64,000 nt of DNA from positions 15,801,892 through 15,865,891 of the forward strand of contig JAZBQD010000001.1 of assembly GCA_036583965.1 (NCBI GenBank). Reading direction: 5' to 3'. The first letter of the stretch is position 1; each line of letters starts with the position of its first letter. Both the position numbers and the translations under genes were made by a program. The stretch is from Prunella strophiata. Its lineage: Eukaryota > Chordata > Aves > Passeriformes > Prunellidae. Below the pieces are notes generated by a model, which searched no databases, was not told where the DNA came from, and worked only from the letters and a program-made list of their open reading frames with translations. This document shows, one piece after another, positions 1 to 12,420 of this stretch.

Positions 1-577
1 AAGACTTTATCTGGAATACTATGGAAATTTTGTCACTTTGTTTCAAGGAAAAATTAATTTAAGAACAAACAGGTGCAGACAAGAACTATTTGTACTGGTG
101 CAGACAAGAGGCATTTGAACTAGTGCAGAAAAAGCTGAGGAAGAGTCAAACTTATTTTGAAGGATTTCTTACTTTTCATCCATAGCAAAGAACCATTTAT
201 TCAAGAGGGACAAGAATTACTGAGGCTCATGTTCAAATAAAGTGAAAAATGTACAACATAGCCATGAATAACACTTGAAATAATAATGTTTCTGATCATC
301 AGAAAAATGTGATTCTGCAAAGAGGGGGTAACAATCTTTTAAATAAAGTGGAATCTCATCACCAGCTGATAAAAGGTATGTCAGGGCAACAGGCAAAAGC
401 ACAGGATTGGACACAGCAAGTCTCTCCTGCAAAGAGTTATCCCCAAAGCCAAACACAATCAACCCAAAGAAACCCACTGCCAGGAATGTCAAAAGAAGCC
501 CTCAACTTCATTTGTTTCAGACAACTTAGGATAAAGTTACATTACATTTGCTACCCCCCAGATGTGGAAGGCCTTAC
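1..577 (-). other. TIAL1: TIAL1 intron 2, 3' portion cut by window edge
   Basis: This is intronic sequence downstream (on the minus strand) of TIAL1 exon 2. It starts with a clean GTAAGG donor, complement of 572-577. I looked for the next TIAL1 coding segment, the rest of the first RNA-recognition motif, on the minus strand and did not find it, so exon 3 must lie beyond the left edge. The open frames that cross this stretch show no family resemblance. Confidence 0.7.
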
Positions 578-674
578 CTCTGTTATCATTTTACAGCTTT
601 TGCATGGTCCAATCTGGCTGAATAACTGAAGTATGAGAACCTCAGTCACATCTCTGGAGAGGTTTCCTACATAG
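578..674 (-). CDS. TIAL1: TIAL1 (TIAR) coding exon 2, first half of RRM1
   Basis: This 97-bp internal exon of TIAL1 encodes the start of the first RNA-recognition motif. The protein is a nuclear-cytoplasmic RNA-binding protein that binds U-rich RNA, regulates splicing and represses translation in stress granules. On the minus strand the exon follows a TGTAG acceptor and ends with GAG before GTAAGG. It completes the split leucine codon of exon 1 (CT plus C) and then reads [18 protein letters not shown] followed by [14 protein letters not shown]. The RNP2-type strand YVGNLS and the first helix of RRM1 are visible. Exon 1 plus exon 2 give exactly 42 codons with no frame break, and the residues agree with vertebrate TIAL1 as I know it. 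The sister gene TIA1 is the only alternative. The MEDDGQPRTL start and the neighbouring BAG3 gene favour TIAL1. Confidence 0.96.
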
Positions 675-3600
675 CTACACAAGGAAACAAAAAACCAAGA
701 TTTTAAACCAGAAATTGTCATCTTTTAAAATGTAATTATGGTTTAAAAAACTTAAACAACTATAAAGAATCTCCCTTTAAAACATCTCAGGTATCTTAAA
801 GACAATATTTACTAATTATTTCCTAGTTTTAATGCAGTACTCATGTGGTTTCTAAATTATAATGTTGGCCACACAACTGAGAAGCTGTTTGACAACACTG
901 GACACCAAGACCTCGTGCCAATCATTTCCTTGGCACAGAGATGTCAAAAGCACGAAGAACATTGCTCAAGAATGTTGTGCAGAACAAGCAACCAACTGGG
1001 CAATGATATTTTAAGTTTCACTTCCCACTGAGTATCTCATCAAGAATACTTCTGAATCTGGGTACAAACACACATCTAACTCCCATGAGCTCAGGAGCAG
1101 CTCTCGGACAAATTGTGCTGCCTTGCAAACAACCAACTCAACTTTTCTGTTTTCCTGAGCATTTGGAAAGCCAGCCCACTCACCAACAGACAAGGCAATT
1201 TATGCAGCATTCTGCCATAGGAATGCACATGTACAGCATCTATCTCAACAGCTCCCACCTCTGTAATATCCACCAAAATTCTGGCAGTGTTATTTTAATA
1301 TCACCCAGACTTCTTGATTTTTGTTAGTTTGTAAATCTTGAGAAATAATTCCAAGTTTTGAAAAACTTATCAAGTTTAGAAAGGAGTCCTAGATTTAGCA
1401 GTTCACAATAATGGCTGAGAAAGTCATGAATGCAAAACTGAATTCTTTTTAACAATGTGACTAATTTGTAATCAAACTGTAAACAAAGTGATCAGTTAAG
1501 AGAAAGGCCTGTCACAGTAACAGATGTCAAAAGCCATCAGCAGAGGGACATTCATCACCTTTACAAACAAGCCTGTCAAGGCATAAGGAATTCAAGTGCC
1601 ACCAATAAGATGAGCAGAACCTTCTGTGATTTAGAAGCTGAAAGAATATAGATTTTACTCATTCTACTCTGGTCAGTTACAGAATGTCATAGAACTGCAA
1701 ACTAAAGTCAGCCTGACCTGTTAATACAGTGAGCATAAATGTGATCAAGCCTTTCTTATTGCTCACAGACAAATTTATTTTGAGTTAACTAAAGGTGTGC
1801 TCTGGAATTGCTCTGAGAGGCAACCCTTGAAAATTTTTCAAAAGCAAATTGTGTTTGACAGCTGGACTTTCATCCAGATCAGCAAAATTAAAATGGACAC
1901 TGTTTGTTTTCATCAGAACACCACACAAGGTTATCAACAGATGTTTGTTTATGTTCTTCTTTCACCAACTATGGGGCAATTCTGCACTTTCTCAGCAGGA
2001 CTTTAATGCTACAAGATCCAGAGTGACTTTCTGAAGTACCTACCTGAATACAGAATATCCACTAGAATCCTTCATGTACTCATTAGTTTCTTACTAAATA
2101 CCTATGAATTAACACAAGTCATTGACAGAAGCCTGTACTGTTATGAAGCATTTACAGCTAGAGAAGTTAAAAACTGCAGAACTCTAAGACCCCTTACAGG
2201 ACAAATTGTCCATCTCACTGACTTTTCAGTTCTATCCTGAAAACTTAGTAGTTAAACATTTATCCATACCTTCTTTCTGAAATATTAACTAAATTTTTGT
2301 TAATCATTCACCAAGAATAAATGGTAAATCACTAATAGCTTTTAGTGGAAATATTAACCTTTGAAGATACTACTAAAGTCAGATGGAAAATGTATATCCC
2401 AGTAGGAATTCCAACATAAAGGGTCAGTTTATTGCTAGTCCTGGTTTCCTCTGTATGCTGAAGAACAGTGTTCATTAATACTGAATCCTCACACTGATAC
2501 AGTAACATTGATATGAAATTAACACATTATTTCTACTGCAAATCAGATACAGTAAGGCATACAATTAACACTAACAAAAAAACCTCAAGTGCCATCCTCT
2601 TCTGCATAATATTAACATGTATTTGGAAAACACAAGAAGTCTGAAAATCAAGCTGGAGAACTCCTCTTGGTCTGACAAAAATTTAAAAAAGAAAAGGCCA
2701 GGGAAAGCCATTCCTCAGCAATCTATTCAACTAAGGTAAGAAAAGTTACACTAACTGCTAGAATATTTAAGATACAAGATTTAAGACAAGTTTTTTTGAT
2801 ACCACCATGTCTTCAGCAAGACAGTTGTGAGAATATTGCATCATAAACTTTACAAGCTGCTTTTTTCATAAAAATCAGGACCACCCTGACTGCTAGACTC
2901 AGATGGGATGTGAAATCCCACTGGTGCATTAATTCCCTAAATGTATCTGATAACTGCTGCTTTGGTGCACAATATTACCATTAGTCAGAGGCATTCCCAC
3001 CCTTCCCAAGTTGGGAATGAAACTCATACTCCAGTAACACACACTGAGAATACTGCACAGTAAAGGTTCATGCAGCAAGGACAACACCCAGAGAGACCCA
3101 AAGCTCTCAAACTAAATGTAAAATATGAAAATACAAATCTCTACAAATTTGAAACAATAGCTAAAAAGTAAGACTTGATGGTTACTTTCATGTCTTTAAG
3201 CAGACTGCAGTAACATCACCTCCTTCAGTACAGTTAGAGACGACTTCAATAAAAACATACAAGCAAACATCTTCAGTGTCAATGTCTGAATACTACAGAA
3301 CTGAATAAATCAATACTATTCACCACATTAGGAGCAGACACGTCACCTTTCTGGAAACACAAAACTTGGCTCAGCTGATGCTAATCACCCACTACACACG
3401 GCCAGCCTATGGTCAGCTTTCCCCTTTCTAGCTCCATTTACATGTGAGGTAACACAACAGCATCTCCTATTCTACTTCATGAAATCAAAATGATCACAAC
3501 CACACCTCAAGAAACCAGAAGACTCCTCACATGCTATTGTACTGTATTTCAATCTTTTTGGACTGATACATTCTAGGGGATATATTATGCAAAGTTTTTA

Positions 3601-6600
3601 AAAATTATAAAATCCAGCAAGGCAGAAGCACTTCCTAAACTCTTATAGGTGGTCTTGGATGATGTGACAGGGCAGAAAAGTGGTGGCTTTTTGCACACAG
3701 GAAATAGTTTGCTCCCTTCTGCAAGCCTGAAGCACTTCAACACCAACTAATAAGCAGCTACCAAAAAACCCAACAACCTATAGACAGATGTCCTGACATA
3801 CATTTTATCTATTACACTTCTGAATGCTGCTGACAACACAAAGAATAACAAACTACTTGAAATTCAGAGATGTTGTAGAACTATTTAAGGAACACAAGAG
3901 GCACGTATCAGTCCATAATGAGTTTTGGAACTGAGCAGCAAAACTCTCTTTTTGAAAATAAACAGGTTTGTATTGCATCCTAGACAGGGAGGTAAGAAAG
4001 GGACATTTACAGCCACTGCTTTGAGGTACACAAAACTCCTTTACACTCTTTTTTTGAGGAAAGATAGTAAATCTGATTTCACACAGGCAACATGCAAGAA
4101 ATGGCAGTTTCCATATTTAAAAGAGGAAATTATGATAAGCAATAAAGTAACTGATGTGCTCAAGAGCCCATGGAAATTCTATCAACTCTGCCTAGTGCTT
4201 GTGAGCTACTGGAAATAAAATGATACCAAGAATAATCCTCTCTGCAGCCTCCTCCAGGAGACAACATTCCTGTACAGAGCTGAACTGAAAGGAAGTTCAA
4301 GAGAAATGAATCTGGGTAAAGCTTTACTCCTGCACCTTATGCACATTCCAGACTTGGAATACAGCATGGCAAGGCTGATGAGATAACAGCTGAAGGTATG
4401 CAGTGACTTCAGAGCAGTCACTACAAACCACACAAAACATTTCTAAAAACTTTAACAAGGATATACAACTTTGTAACTTTTCTGGTTGCCTGCAAAAGCT
4501 GATAACATTAGCAACACATCAGGTTGTTTTTTAGTTTAGTTTTCACTTTAAAGTAGAAGCAGGGCTTTGATACAGCCTGTGAAATCTAACAGTACTCCAC
4601 AGAAAACAGAGCTTTCAAGTGTTCTACTAAAATAAAAAACAAAAAAAAAATCAAAAGCTCCCAGCTCATTTTAGGACCAGCTAAAAAATTACATGTGACA
4701 AATCATGCAGAAAGGCCCCCATTCCTGGAAAGTTTTCTGGCAGAAAGTATCTAAGGCTATTCTTCACATTTCTATAAAGTTAAGAAATATAAAAAAGACA
4801 AATGCAAACAGTGTCAGTTTTCTATATTAAGCCTCAGAAAATATTCTGAATTCTTAGAGGTTTATGACTGACCTATCATGACTGGAAACAACATAACAGC
4901 CCTGTAAGTACTGCAGATTGGAACAATCTTTATTCCTGAGCTGGTTAAGATGGGCATAAGTGTTGAGTGAACAGTGGTTAGGTAGGTTTTGCTTTTTATA
5001 AGTAAAAAAAAAAAAAAAAAAAAAAAAGGCTTGCAACTGCTAAAAAAGAAATTCCTTCCTAATTTACAGATTTTGGGATTTCATTTATTCCTTCAGGAGT
5101 GAAAAACTAAGACATTCTTAAAGTTCTGCTCACACTATCAAGTGCTTTTGCACATGGTCAAATAGCTACTGAAACAATTTGTTCTTCACCTTCTCCCCCC
5201 TCCCCCTCCCCAAATAAAGCAAACAATGAAAACTTACAGGTTCAACTAACAATATTTTTATTTGTTGTTCTTGGGGGACAGTGAGTTTTATTTATGAGAT
5301 CACAACTGCTCTATATGAAAAGCAGTGCTCAGGATAAGAATCTTTAAAATATGCCTTGCTCTTCTAAATTTAAAGATATTTCAAATAAAAAGTAGGGACA
5401 AGAAGGTAAAATGTAAAAAATGCTACAGCAAAATTTTTGCCTTCCATGCAAAAAGCCTACAGATAATTACAGGAGAGTAACCCTCTGTGATTGTGGTTAC
5501 TACTAGGAAATTAATGTGCATGCTGTTTATTAGTTTGACAAATGAAACAGTCACACATGTGCAATAAACTATTTGGGGCAGCTGTAGAGATGCTAGTTCA
5601 GACATTTTCTAGTACAAATTTATTTTTTTCTTGTTAGTAACTAAGTGGGTTAAGTCAGGTCCTTGATGGATGTGTTCCTGGGAGGGACCCATGGCCCATG
5701 TGGTACCCAAACTTGTTAGCACTAAAAGAACATCTTAAAACTTCGTGGGAATATAGCAGTTCTTCAAAAGAAAGAAAAAGAGCCAAGTAATGAAGAAAGA
5801 AGCCTTGAAAATAAAACTGAATAAAACAATGTGACTCTGCTCTTTTCCCTCCTCCTATTCTAAAACAACACTCAAACCTAGGTCCACTCTGAGGACCAAG
5901 CAAACTCAGATCATTTGGGTAATCAACACAAAAAGCATTTCAGATCTGCTTATTTAAACTATGCACCTCAGGGAGCAAGGACTAAGTACCTTATATTACA
6001 CTGTAAATGAGTTTAAAGAACTTTTGCAGACTTAGAAAGGAGAAAAACCAAACTGCCTTGTGAATCCTTAATTGCCAAGTCATCATTTTGGTAGTGAGAA
6101 CAGAATTATGAGACATTTCACTCTGTTTCAGTAGTTTCTTTAGAGAGGCTTTCAGTCCAGACTATCTTGGGGAGTTTTTCTGAAGGCTACTGTCCTGAAA
6201 GCTAAATAGACAAAGATTTCATTTGCACAGTCCTGAGCTGTGTTTGTCATCTGGGCAGCCCGAGCATGAGCCTGCTTTTCTTCCAGGGACAGCCCGAACG
6301 CTGCACCGCTCACAGAGCCCGAACACCCTCTGGCAGCTGCTCTGCAAATCTGGGCACTGCTTAAAATCAGCAGCAGCACAAAATCCCTGCTCTCAAGTGC
6401 CCAACCACAAGTGCGAGCCTCCCTCCTTTAAGCCAACAGGACAAAGAAAATTCATCAAAACCACATCTGCAAAGCTGAAAAGAACTCAACAGCAACCCCA
6501 AAATGCTCAAATTTGTGTTTTCAAGCAGAAAACGAGTGACAGCCACCAAGTGACTGAACAGCGCGGAGAGACACGGCCAGCACACAGTTATTTCTTTCTG

Positions 6601-7106
6601 CTGGGCCCGATACCCTGTTATTGAGCCACAGCGTGACACGCTGGAGGGAAAAGCGATCCCTCCCGCTCTGCCGGCGCTCCCCATCCCACCCACCGCCGGC
6701 AGAGCACAAAGAACTTTCCCAGCGCCGGCACCGCCGCGCAGGGCGGGCTGGGGGCGGCCCGTGCCCCCCGGGGGAGGCGTGGGACCCCCGCCTGCACCTC
6801 CAAACCCCCGGGCACGGGCCCCGGCGGCTCCGGGGATGGACCCCGTTACACGGCGGGTCCAGCTGCGCCTCTCCCGTGTTTTCCTGGGACGGGCGCAGCG
6901 CCGTCTCCGCGCGGGCCGCGCTCCCCTCCCGCTCCCCCTGCCCGGACCCCGCTCCCGGCCCTGCCGCACACGCTGCCTCCCGCCCGGCCCCTCCGCTCCT
7001 CCGGCGCCCCTCGAGGCCCCGGCCCCGCTCCCCGGGAGCGCACCCCTGCCCCCGCCCCGCTCCGCCCCGGGCCCGCTGCCCACCCCGCCGCCCCCTCCCC
7101 ACTCAC
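675..7106 (-). other. TIAL1: TIAL1 intron 1
   Basis: This 6.4-kb intron on the minus strand has a GTGAGT donor (complement of 7101-7106) and a TGTAG acceptor ending at 675. It is AT-rich, with a pure A run around 5006-5027 and a C-rich patch near 5192-5211. I see no further coding exon, RNA gene or recognisable transposon body in it. The many short open frames are at chance length. The part above about 6.6 kb belongs to the CpG-island promoter. Confidence 0.85.
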
Positions 7107-7135
7107 AGGGTCCTGGGCTGCCCGTCGTCTTCCAT
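7107..7135 (-). CDS. TIAL1: TIAL1 coding exon 1 (start codon)
   Basis: This is the first coding exon of TIAL1. The minus strand reads MEDDGQPRTL, from ATG at 7135-7133 up to a GTGAGT donor, and the last leucine codon is split two bases to one across the intron. Mammalian TIAL1 as I know it begins with two methionines. Here the codon before the ATG is ATC, so only one is kept. The start lies in good context (ACCATCATGG). The 29 bases join in frame to the 97-base exon 2. Confidence 0.95.
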
Positions 7136-7318
7136 GATGGTGGGCGAGCGCCGCTCTCCGCAGCCGCGCCCGGGGGCAGCGCCGGAGGGGCTCGGCGGCG
7201 CACGGAGGCGAAGGGAAGGTGAGGAGGGTGCGGGCGGCCCCGGCTCCCCCCGCTCCGCGTCGCCCCCGCGCCAGGTCCCGCGGCCGCAGATCCCGAGCGG
7301 GAGAGGGAAGCGGCACCA

Positions 7319-7330
7319 CAAAATGGCGGC
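7319..7330 (-). promoter_or_regulatory. YY1-type motif near the TIAL1 start
   Basis: On the minus strand the sequence GCCGCCATTTTG matches the YY1 core GCCATNTT. It lies about 190 bp upstream of the TIAL1 start codon. YY1 sites in this orientation often sit just downstream of the transcription start of TATA-less genes, which would place the 5' end of TIAL1 mRNA close by. The match is seen directly and the function is inferred. Confidence 0.6.
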
Positions 7331-7359
7331 CGCCACCAGACGCTCAGGAAGCCGCGCTC

Positions 7360-7370
7360 TGCGCAGGCGC
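7360..7370. promoter_or_regulatory. NRF1-type motif
   Basis: TGCGCAGGCGC is one base from the palindromic NRF1 consensus (YGCGCAYGCGCR). It sits in the TIAL1 CpG island, upstream of the YY1-type site relative to TIAL1 transcription. Confidence 0.55.
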
Positions 7371-7474
7371 CGCCCCGCGCGCTCCCGGACCCGCTTCTCC
7401 TTCCAGGCCCCGCGGGGCGCGATGGGGATCGTAGGCACGGCCGGGCACGGCGCTGCGGGGCCCCGCAGGCTGTT

Positions 7475-7486
7475 GGGAGTTGTAGT
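7475..7486 (-). promoter_or_regulatory. ZNF143-type motif, minus orientation
   Basis: On the minus strand this reads ACTACAACTCCC, the left part of the long ZNF143 / SBS2 element (ACTACAnnTCCCrgcATGC). It faces a second, more complete copy 42 bp to the right. Confidence 0.6.
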
Positions 7487-7527
7487 TCGCCTGGCCGCGC
7501 ACAGAACGGCGGCGACGCAGCGAGACA

Positions 7528-7546
7528 ACTACAGCTCCCGGCATGC
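7528..7546 (+). promoter_or_regulatory. ZNF143-type motif, plus orientation
   Basis: ACTACAGCTCCCGGCATGC is a nearly full-length match to the extended ZNF143 / SBS2 consensus, including the ACTACA extension and the TCCCRGCATGC core. It lies at the upstream edge of the TIAL1 CpG island and is often associated with bidirectional housekeeping promoters. Confidence 0.7.
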
Positions 7547-7616
7547 CCTGCGGCAGCGGCGCCGCGGGGGCGCGCCCGGGCGGCCGCGATTGGCCGCCGG
7601 CAGCCCGGGAAGATTC

Positions 7617-7690
7617 GCTTGGTCCCGATCCCGGTCCCGGTCCCAGTCCCGGTCCTAATCCCAGCCCTAATCCCAGTTCCAGCCCCGGGC
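7617..7690. repeat. Degenerate hexamer (CGGTCC-like) simple repeat
   Basis: A run of six-base units of the type 'cggtcc' decays to the right into 'aatccc' and 'agttcc' variants. It lies just upstream of the TIAL1 CpG-island core and ends in ordinary GC-rich sequence. It has no coding meaning. Confidence 0.75.
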
Positions 7691-7814
7691 CCACCGAGCG
7701 GGACGGAGCTGCCAGGGCTGCGCTGGAGCGCGGTGTCACCGTGCGCGGAGGACAAGCGCTGCGACCCGCTGTGCCCCGAGGCTCATCCCGGCCATTCCAC
7801 ATGGCTGCGCCGGG

Positions 7815-7990
7815 CGGGAGCGGCTGGCCCACAGCGGGACGCGTCCCTGCCCTCACCGGGATATGTCCCTGAGCTGGAGCGGCTGGCCCACAGCGGGCCG
7901 TGTCCCTGCCCTCACCGGGGTATGTCCCTGCCCTCACCGGGATATGTCCCTGCCCTCACCGGGCCGTGTCCCTGCCCTCACCGGGCCGTG
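7815..7990. repeat. Small GC-rich minisatellite with 22-bp units
   Basis: At 7902-7989 there are four tandem 22-bp units that all begin gtccctgccctcaccggg and differ only in the last four bases. To the left, a longer segment starting gagcggctggcccacagcggg occurs twice (near 7818 and 7876) and includes one more copy of the unit. This points to stepwise duplication. Confidence 0.85.
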
Positions 7991-8019
7991 TCACCGCGGG
8001 CAGCGCCAGTGATGCTGAG

Positions 8020-8145
8020 GGATGGCCAGGCTGCAAGGGGCTTGGAGCAAGCTGGCCCTGTGTGTGTGGCAGGGGGTTGGGTCCAGGCGGTTTTTTAAGG
8101 TCCCTTCCAGCCCCAAGCGCTCTGATCCCGTGATTCCCAAGAATT
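8020..8145 (+). mobile_element. CR1 LINE 3'-end fragment
   Basis: The order of words is that of an avian CR1 3' tail: 'cttggagcaagctgg', 'ggcagggggttgg', 'taaggtcccttccagcccc', ending in 'gatcccgtgattccc'. CR1 is the dominant non-LTR retrotransposon of birds. It is typically truncated at the 5' end, and this copy is too. Confidence 0.8.
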
Positions 8146-9239
8146 CCCATTTCATGTGCCACGTACGTGTGTGTGCCAGCACAGGCTGGCTGTGCCCGAG
8201 CACCCGTCAGGTCACCGGGAAGATGAAGGGATGTGTGATGCTTTATTGTCAGTGGGAAATGGATCAGGAGAGCTCTGCACAGGCAGAGGATGAGCATCCT
8301 CACATGCAGCTCCTGCAGAATAATCACAGCACTCTCACTCTGCAAAAAAAATCTCATATTGAATAGTCAAGCACTCTTAAATACCCACCCTCCCCTTCCA
8401 AAATAGTAATATCACAGAGAAAACTGCTTATATAGTTATCAAACTCGATATTTTCGTGCCTGCTGCTCTCACAGTAGTGTTTTCCTCTCTTTAATTTAAA
8501 CATGCAAGACTGTTGCCAGGCACACATTTCTGGTAGAAGTTGTTCTAGCACATGGATGCAGAGAGACGTGGCTTAAATAACCCTCAAAAATGTATTAAAG
8601 ACAATTAAAATGTATTAAAGACAATAAAGACAGTTTGGATATGTAAGGAATTAGTGGAGTACTCTAAGCATGGATTTTGAATCTGCAGGTAAGGAATCTC
8701 CATGTCCAGCAGGGATCAAAGACTTTTCTGTTTATTTCACAGGTTTTGTCTACAGGCAGTAAATGCCAGGAATTCCCAGAGTGTTGTGACATTTTGCAGT
8801 GCCTGCAGCTCCAGGAGATGATGCAGCAGGACTGGTGAGATAGGAGGGAGTTGTGGCACCCAGTTCTGACCAGCATCAGTGTGTGCAGCACTGCCTGACC
8901 TGCCAAGACCCTGGCAATGTGTTTTTGTCTAATGCAGCAATTAAAAAAAAAAAAAAAAAACTTGTTTCAGTCTCAGAGATACTCAAGGTCCCTGCAAAAA
9001 GTGGGTATAAATATATAAATTGCTTTATAAAGATAAAGCAATTATACACTGACTGAGTCTTCTCCAAGGGTGTGCTGAGGGTGAAGTTTTTCTGCTGGGT
9101 TTAAGATTTGCAGTGTTCAGAGTGTTGGATAGCATTGATCCCAGGAGAAATTCCCTGGGGAAAAAAAAAACTCCACTGTGCACCTGTGTTTTCCCATTAA
9201 AAAAATACCTCTTTTGAGATTTGTTAATGGGGGGGATCA

Positions 9240-9460
9240 GACCCAGCCAACATGAGATTAGGAAAAGGCAAAACCTGCTTCTCCTATGAGTGGTGGGTGA
9301 GGAAAGGCTGTGGCTGTGTCTGTCTGGGCTTTGGGAAAGAGTTTAACACCATTTCCCACAGCATCCTCCTGGAGAAACTGGCTGTCCATGGCTTAGGCAG
9401 GGGCTCTGCTTGGTGGGTAAAAATCTGGCTGGATGAGATTTCCCAGATGCTACAACAACA
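9240..9460 (+). mobile_element. CR1 LINE reverse-transcriptase fragment
   Basis: The plus-strand translation contains LGFGKEFNTISHSILLEKL and then AVHGLGRGSAWWVKIWLD. This is the CR1 ORF2 reverse-transcriptase region around the 'DFSKAFDT.SH.ILL.KL..HGL......W..NWL' block. The catalytic-block aspartate of the active element is replaced by glycine here. The fragment is a short dead piece, truncated on both sides, inside intergenic DNA. Identification rests on this family-typical order of residues. Confidence 0.85.
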
Positions 9461-12389
9461 TTGCAGTTTTTACTGAGTATTGGCTCAGCAAAGGAATTGT
9501 TGTGGACTTGCCTCTTGATTTATCTCTCTCAGAGCAGCTAATTTACTGGGAATTGTTAGCCTGCACACCTTATTCTTAATTCCAAGTCTGGCAGCTCTGC
9601 TGTGGCAGTGAAATCTTACAGAGATGGTTTGCTGACTGGTCTTCACCTCAACTCTAAAATCAAAGCACTTTTAATTTTTTTTTTCCCTACAGAACCAACA
9701 TTTTACAGATTTGTGAAGAAAATCAAGACACAGGAAAGGTTGGAGTTCTTAATCATTACCTCAGGACACTGCAGGTCCACCTGGGAGGCAGCAAAGCAAT
9801 GTGGAGTTAGGAACAGGGATGCCCTGGGAGGGAGAAGCCAGTGCTGCTCTGGCACTGCTGCTTCCCCAGAAGGGAGGAGGAAGGGATGGGGCAGGAGGGG
9901 AGGGATCTGGGAGAGCATCTCTGAGGAGCTGTAGGATGTGGGACAGTGAGGTCAGAGCCCTGATGGGAAGCAGGCAGAAGGAAATTACTTAAATACAATC
10001 TTTTCTTGCTCTTCATCATCTTTACTTCAATAGCAAGAGGGTTAGTCTTGATATGCAGCCTCTTTTAAATGTAATTATTTTGATTTTTTCTTTCTTTACA
10101 GATCAAATTATCCTTCTGAAGAACAGCAAGTGTGGTGAGACTTAAAATAACTCTTCAAATATGGACGATTTCAGATGTGTAACAGAAATACCTGGGGCAA
10201 AATTTGGAGGTCTCCTCACAACTGCTACCCAGCCCTTGGTCAGACTGCTCAGATTCCTGTGAGCTAACTGGGAAGTAGCACAGAATTATGGAATACAACC
10301 AGGAAAGGAAAGGAGCCTGAACTTAAACCATGTCCTGAAAACATGCTTTCCACTCCTGACCTTGATTTCTTTTGTTATTTATTTTATATGTTTATTCTCC
10401 CCTCAAAACCTAATGCTTCATCAAAATGGAATGTCTTTAGTTTTACCTGACTGAGCTGAGAGGTTGACATTTACAAGGGCTAATACTCTGAGCTATTTGA
10501 ATTTTGCAATACAGACACAGCCAAAGCTCTTCCCTCATAGAAAATAGGAAACCAGACCTAGGTCAGGATGGCAGCTGAGCAAAGCAAACTAATTAAACTA
10601 ATTAAATAATAATTCATAAGCAAGCAGAAAAGGAATTGTCAAATAACTAAAACTTTTAAAAATGAGAAAACATGAAGAAGGATCAGTTTCCTGCATCAAA
10701 ATACTCTTTTATTTTGATATCAGTCACTTTTTACTAAGAGGAAGAAATCTCTTACCTGTAGGTCAAAACGAGAAGAGTAATTTCTCTTTTTTCATAGTTC
10801 ATCAAGCCCATCAACTCTTCCAAAAATTTCGTTGTAATAACTGACAGCAACAAAAAAAAAAAAAAAACCAAAAAAAAAAAAAAAAAAACCAAGAAAAAGC
10901 AAATTTCATTACAGCTTTATGTTTCAGGGGAACACCCATTTTCTTCAAATTTCACCTAATTCCTCTGAGCTGAAAGTTTCTCATGTGGCAGTACAACTTA
11001 ATCAGGGAGCATTTACAGCCTTTACACATGGAAAGGTCATTCCACCAAAAATAAACATAAAGACCCTGCCAGTCTGCAGGAAGTTTAGTTCAAATGCCAT
11101 CCAGAATTTGTCATCTGTCAGCTTCCTTGTTTGCAGCAAGAAAAGACACATATATTCTAAAACACATGAAAACTTTCTGTTATGTCACACTGCTCCTATT
11201 TGATCATAGTCTAAACTCTGAAAAAGCTTTGGATGGGATCCCAGAGAGCCAACAGCAGAAAATGTGTCTGGCAAAATCAGGGAGTTAAACACACAGACAA
11301 ACTGATGCAGTGTTGCTTTTCTGAGGTTCACAAAAAGAAACTTTGAAGGCTGTACCCCCTCTGTCTTAACTGGAGCTGCTTCAAAAAGCCAGAAGCTTCA
11401 CAGGATCTTTATTTCTGTTGTGAAACTGAAGGAAAATATTCCAAAAGTACATGACTCCCTGGACATCTTAACAGGAGACATCTACTTGTCACAGTTACCC
11501 CAAACTTTGATTCTTGCAGCTCAAGAGTTTGTTATACCAAAATCATGAAGCAGAACTGTATAAGACATGTCTTTATTTGACTGCTCAGAACCAAAAGAGA
11601 TGTTATTCCAAACTTATTTGTTTTTAAAATGTATTTCTGTGCATTATGCATACTTCATAATCACTCAACATCTTTGTTTAATTATGCTAAATAATGGTGA
11701 ACAAGAACATTCTCATTGATTGTACATTAAAACATAATTCACTGACACATAAATGCATCATATTATGAATGCACAACCTTGCACAATCTCTTACAAAGAT
11801 TTTGTTTCTGAGACTTTAGCCCTGGAACAAGCCAAAAGGGGAACCTTGCACACAGATAAATTATAAAAACATGGTGGGATTCTGTGCAAAAGCCACCTGG
11901 AATTCTTTGACTCGTGAGGCTGTAAACCTGAAACCTGAAATTCTCTTCATTTATTTTATTTTGGGAAACTTCTGGCTGTATTTGTGTTAGAGAGGAAAGA
12001 AAGTTATGTAGGATATTGTTGTCTAGACACTGTTAGATCACAGCATCCCACACTGTGGGCTCAGTCATGCAAGATTCTTTCTTTTAATCTGTTCATTGCT
12101 CTTCTGAGTCTTGCTGCCTGCTTGATATTGCTGCAGACTGCTCAGCTCCCTCTCTTGCAAGTTCTTCCTGCATGTTCAGGCTTGGTATTGCTCCCAGTGA
12201 AGATGTGGAGCTAAAAACCCCTGGTGAAACACACAGAACTTCAGACCCAGAGCTGGGTTCTGCTCCTGTTGATTAAAGCAGCAGAGGATAAAGAATTAAA
12301 ACAGAATTCTCAAGGCAAAAATTTGCACCTATTGCAGGATGGGCTTCAGGAAACACAGACATGGAGCCAGTAAAACTCTCAGACAAAAG

Positions 12390-12420
12390 CAAAAAAAAAC
12401 AAAAAAAAACAAAAAAAAAC
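12390..12420. repeat. Three tandem copies of a C-A9 decamer
   Basis: A decamer made of nine A and one C is repeated three times with no variation. It is a young simple repeat or the remnant of a poly(A) tail. Confidence 0.8.

Larger units (their letters stand above)
6640..7800. promoter_or_regulatory. TIAL1: CpG-island promoter of TIAL1
   Basis: This block of about 1.1 kb is very GC- and CpG-rich and surrounds the first TIAL1 exon. It is sharply set off from the AT-rich intron on the left. Within it are an NRF1-type site (TGCGCAGGCGC, 7360-7370), a YY1-type site that reads GCCGCCATTTTG on the minus strand (7319-7330), and two ZNF143-type elements facing each other (7475-7486 and 7528-7546). 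All lie 5' of the TIAL1 start codon on the minus strand. This is the usual architecture of a TATA-less housekeeping promoter. The transcription start is probably near the YY1 site at about 7.32-7.37 kb, by inference. The long open frames on both strands here result from high GC and are not genes. Confidence 0.85.

Noticed and set aside
1..577. Next TIAL1 exon (rest of RRM1) within the left edge
   Set aside because: No minus-strand frame here shows the expected RNP1 sequence (CFVEF-type), so the exon must be outside the window.
6367..7937. Long overlapping open frames on both strands around the TIAL1 promoter, up to 462 codons
   Set aside because: CpG-island DNA has few stop codons. Only the ten codons ending at the GTGAGT donor correspond to a protein (TIAL1).
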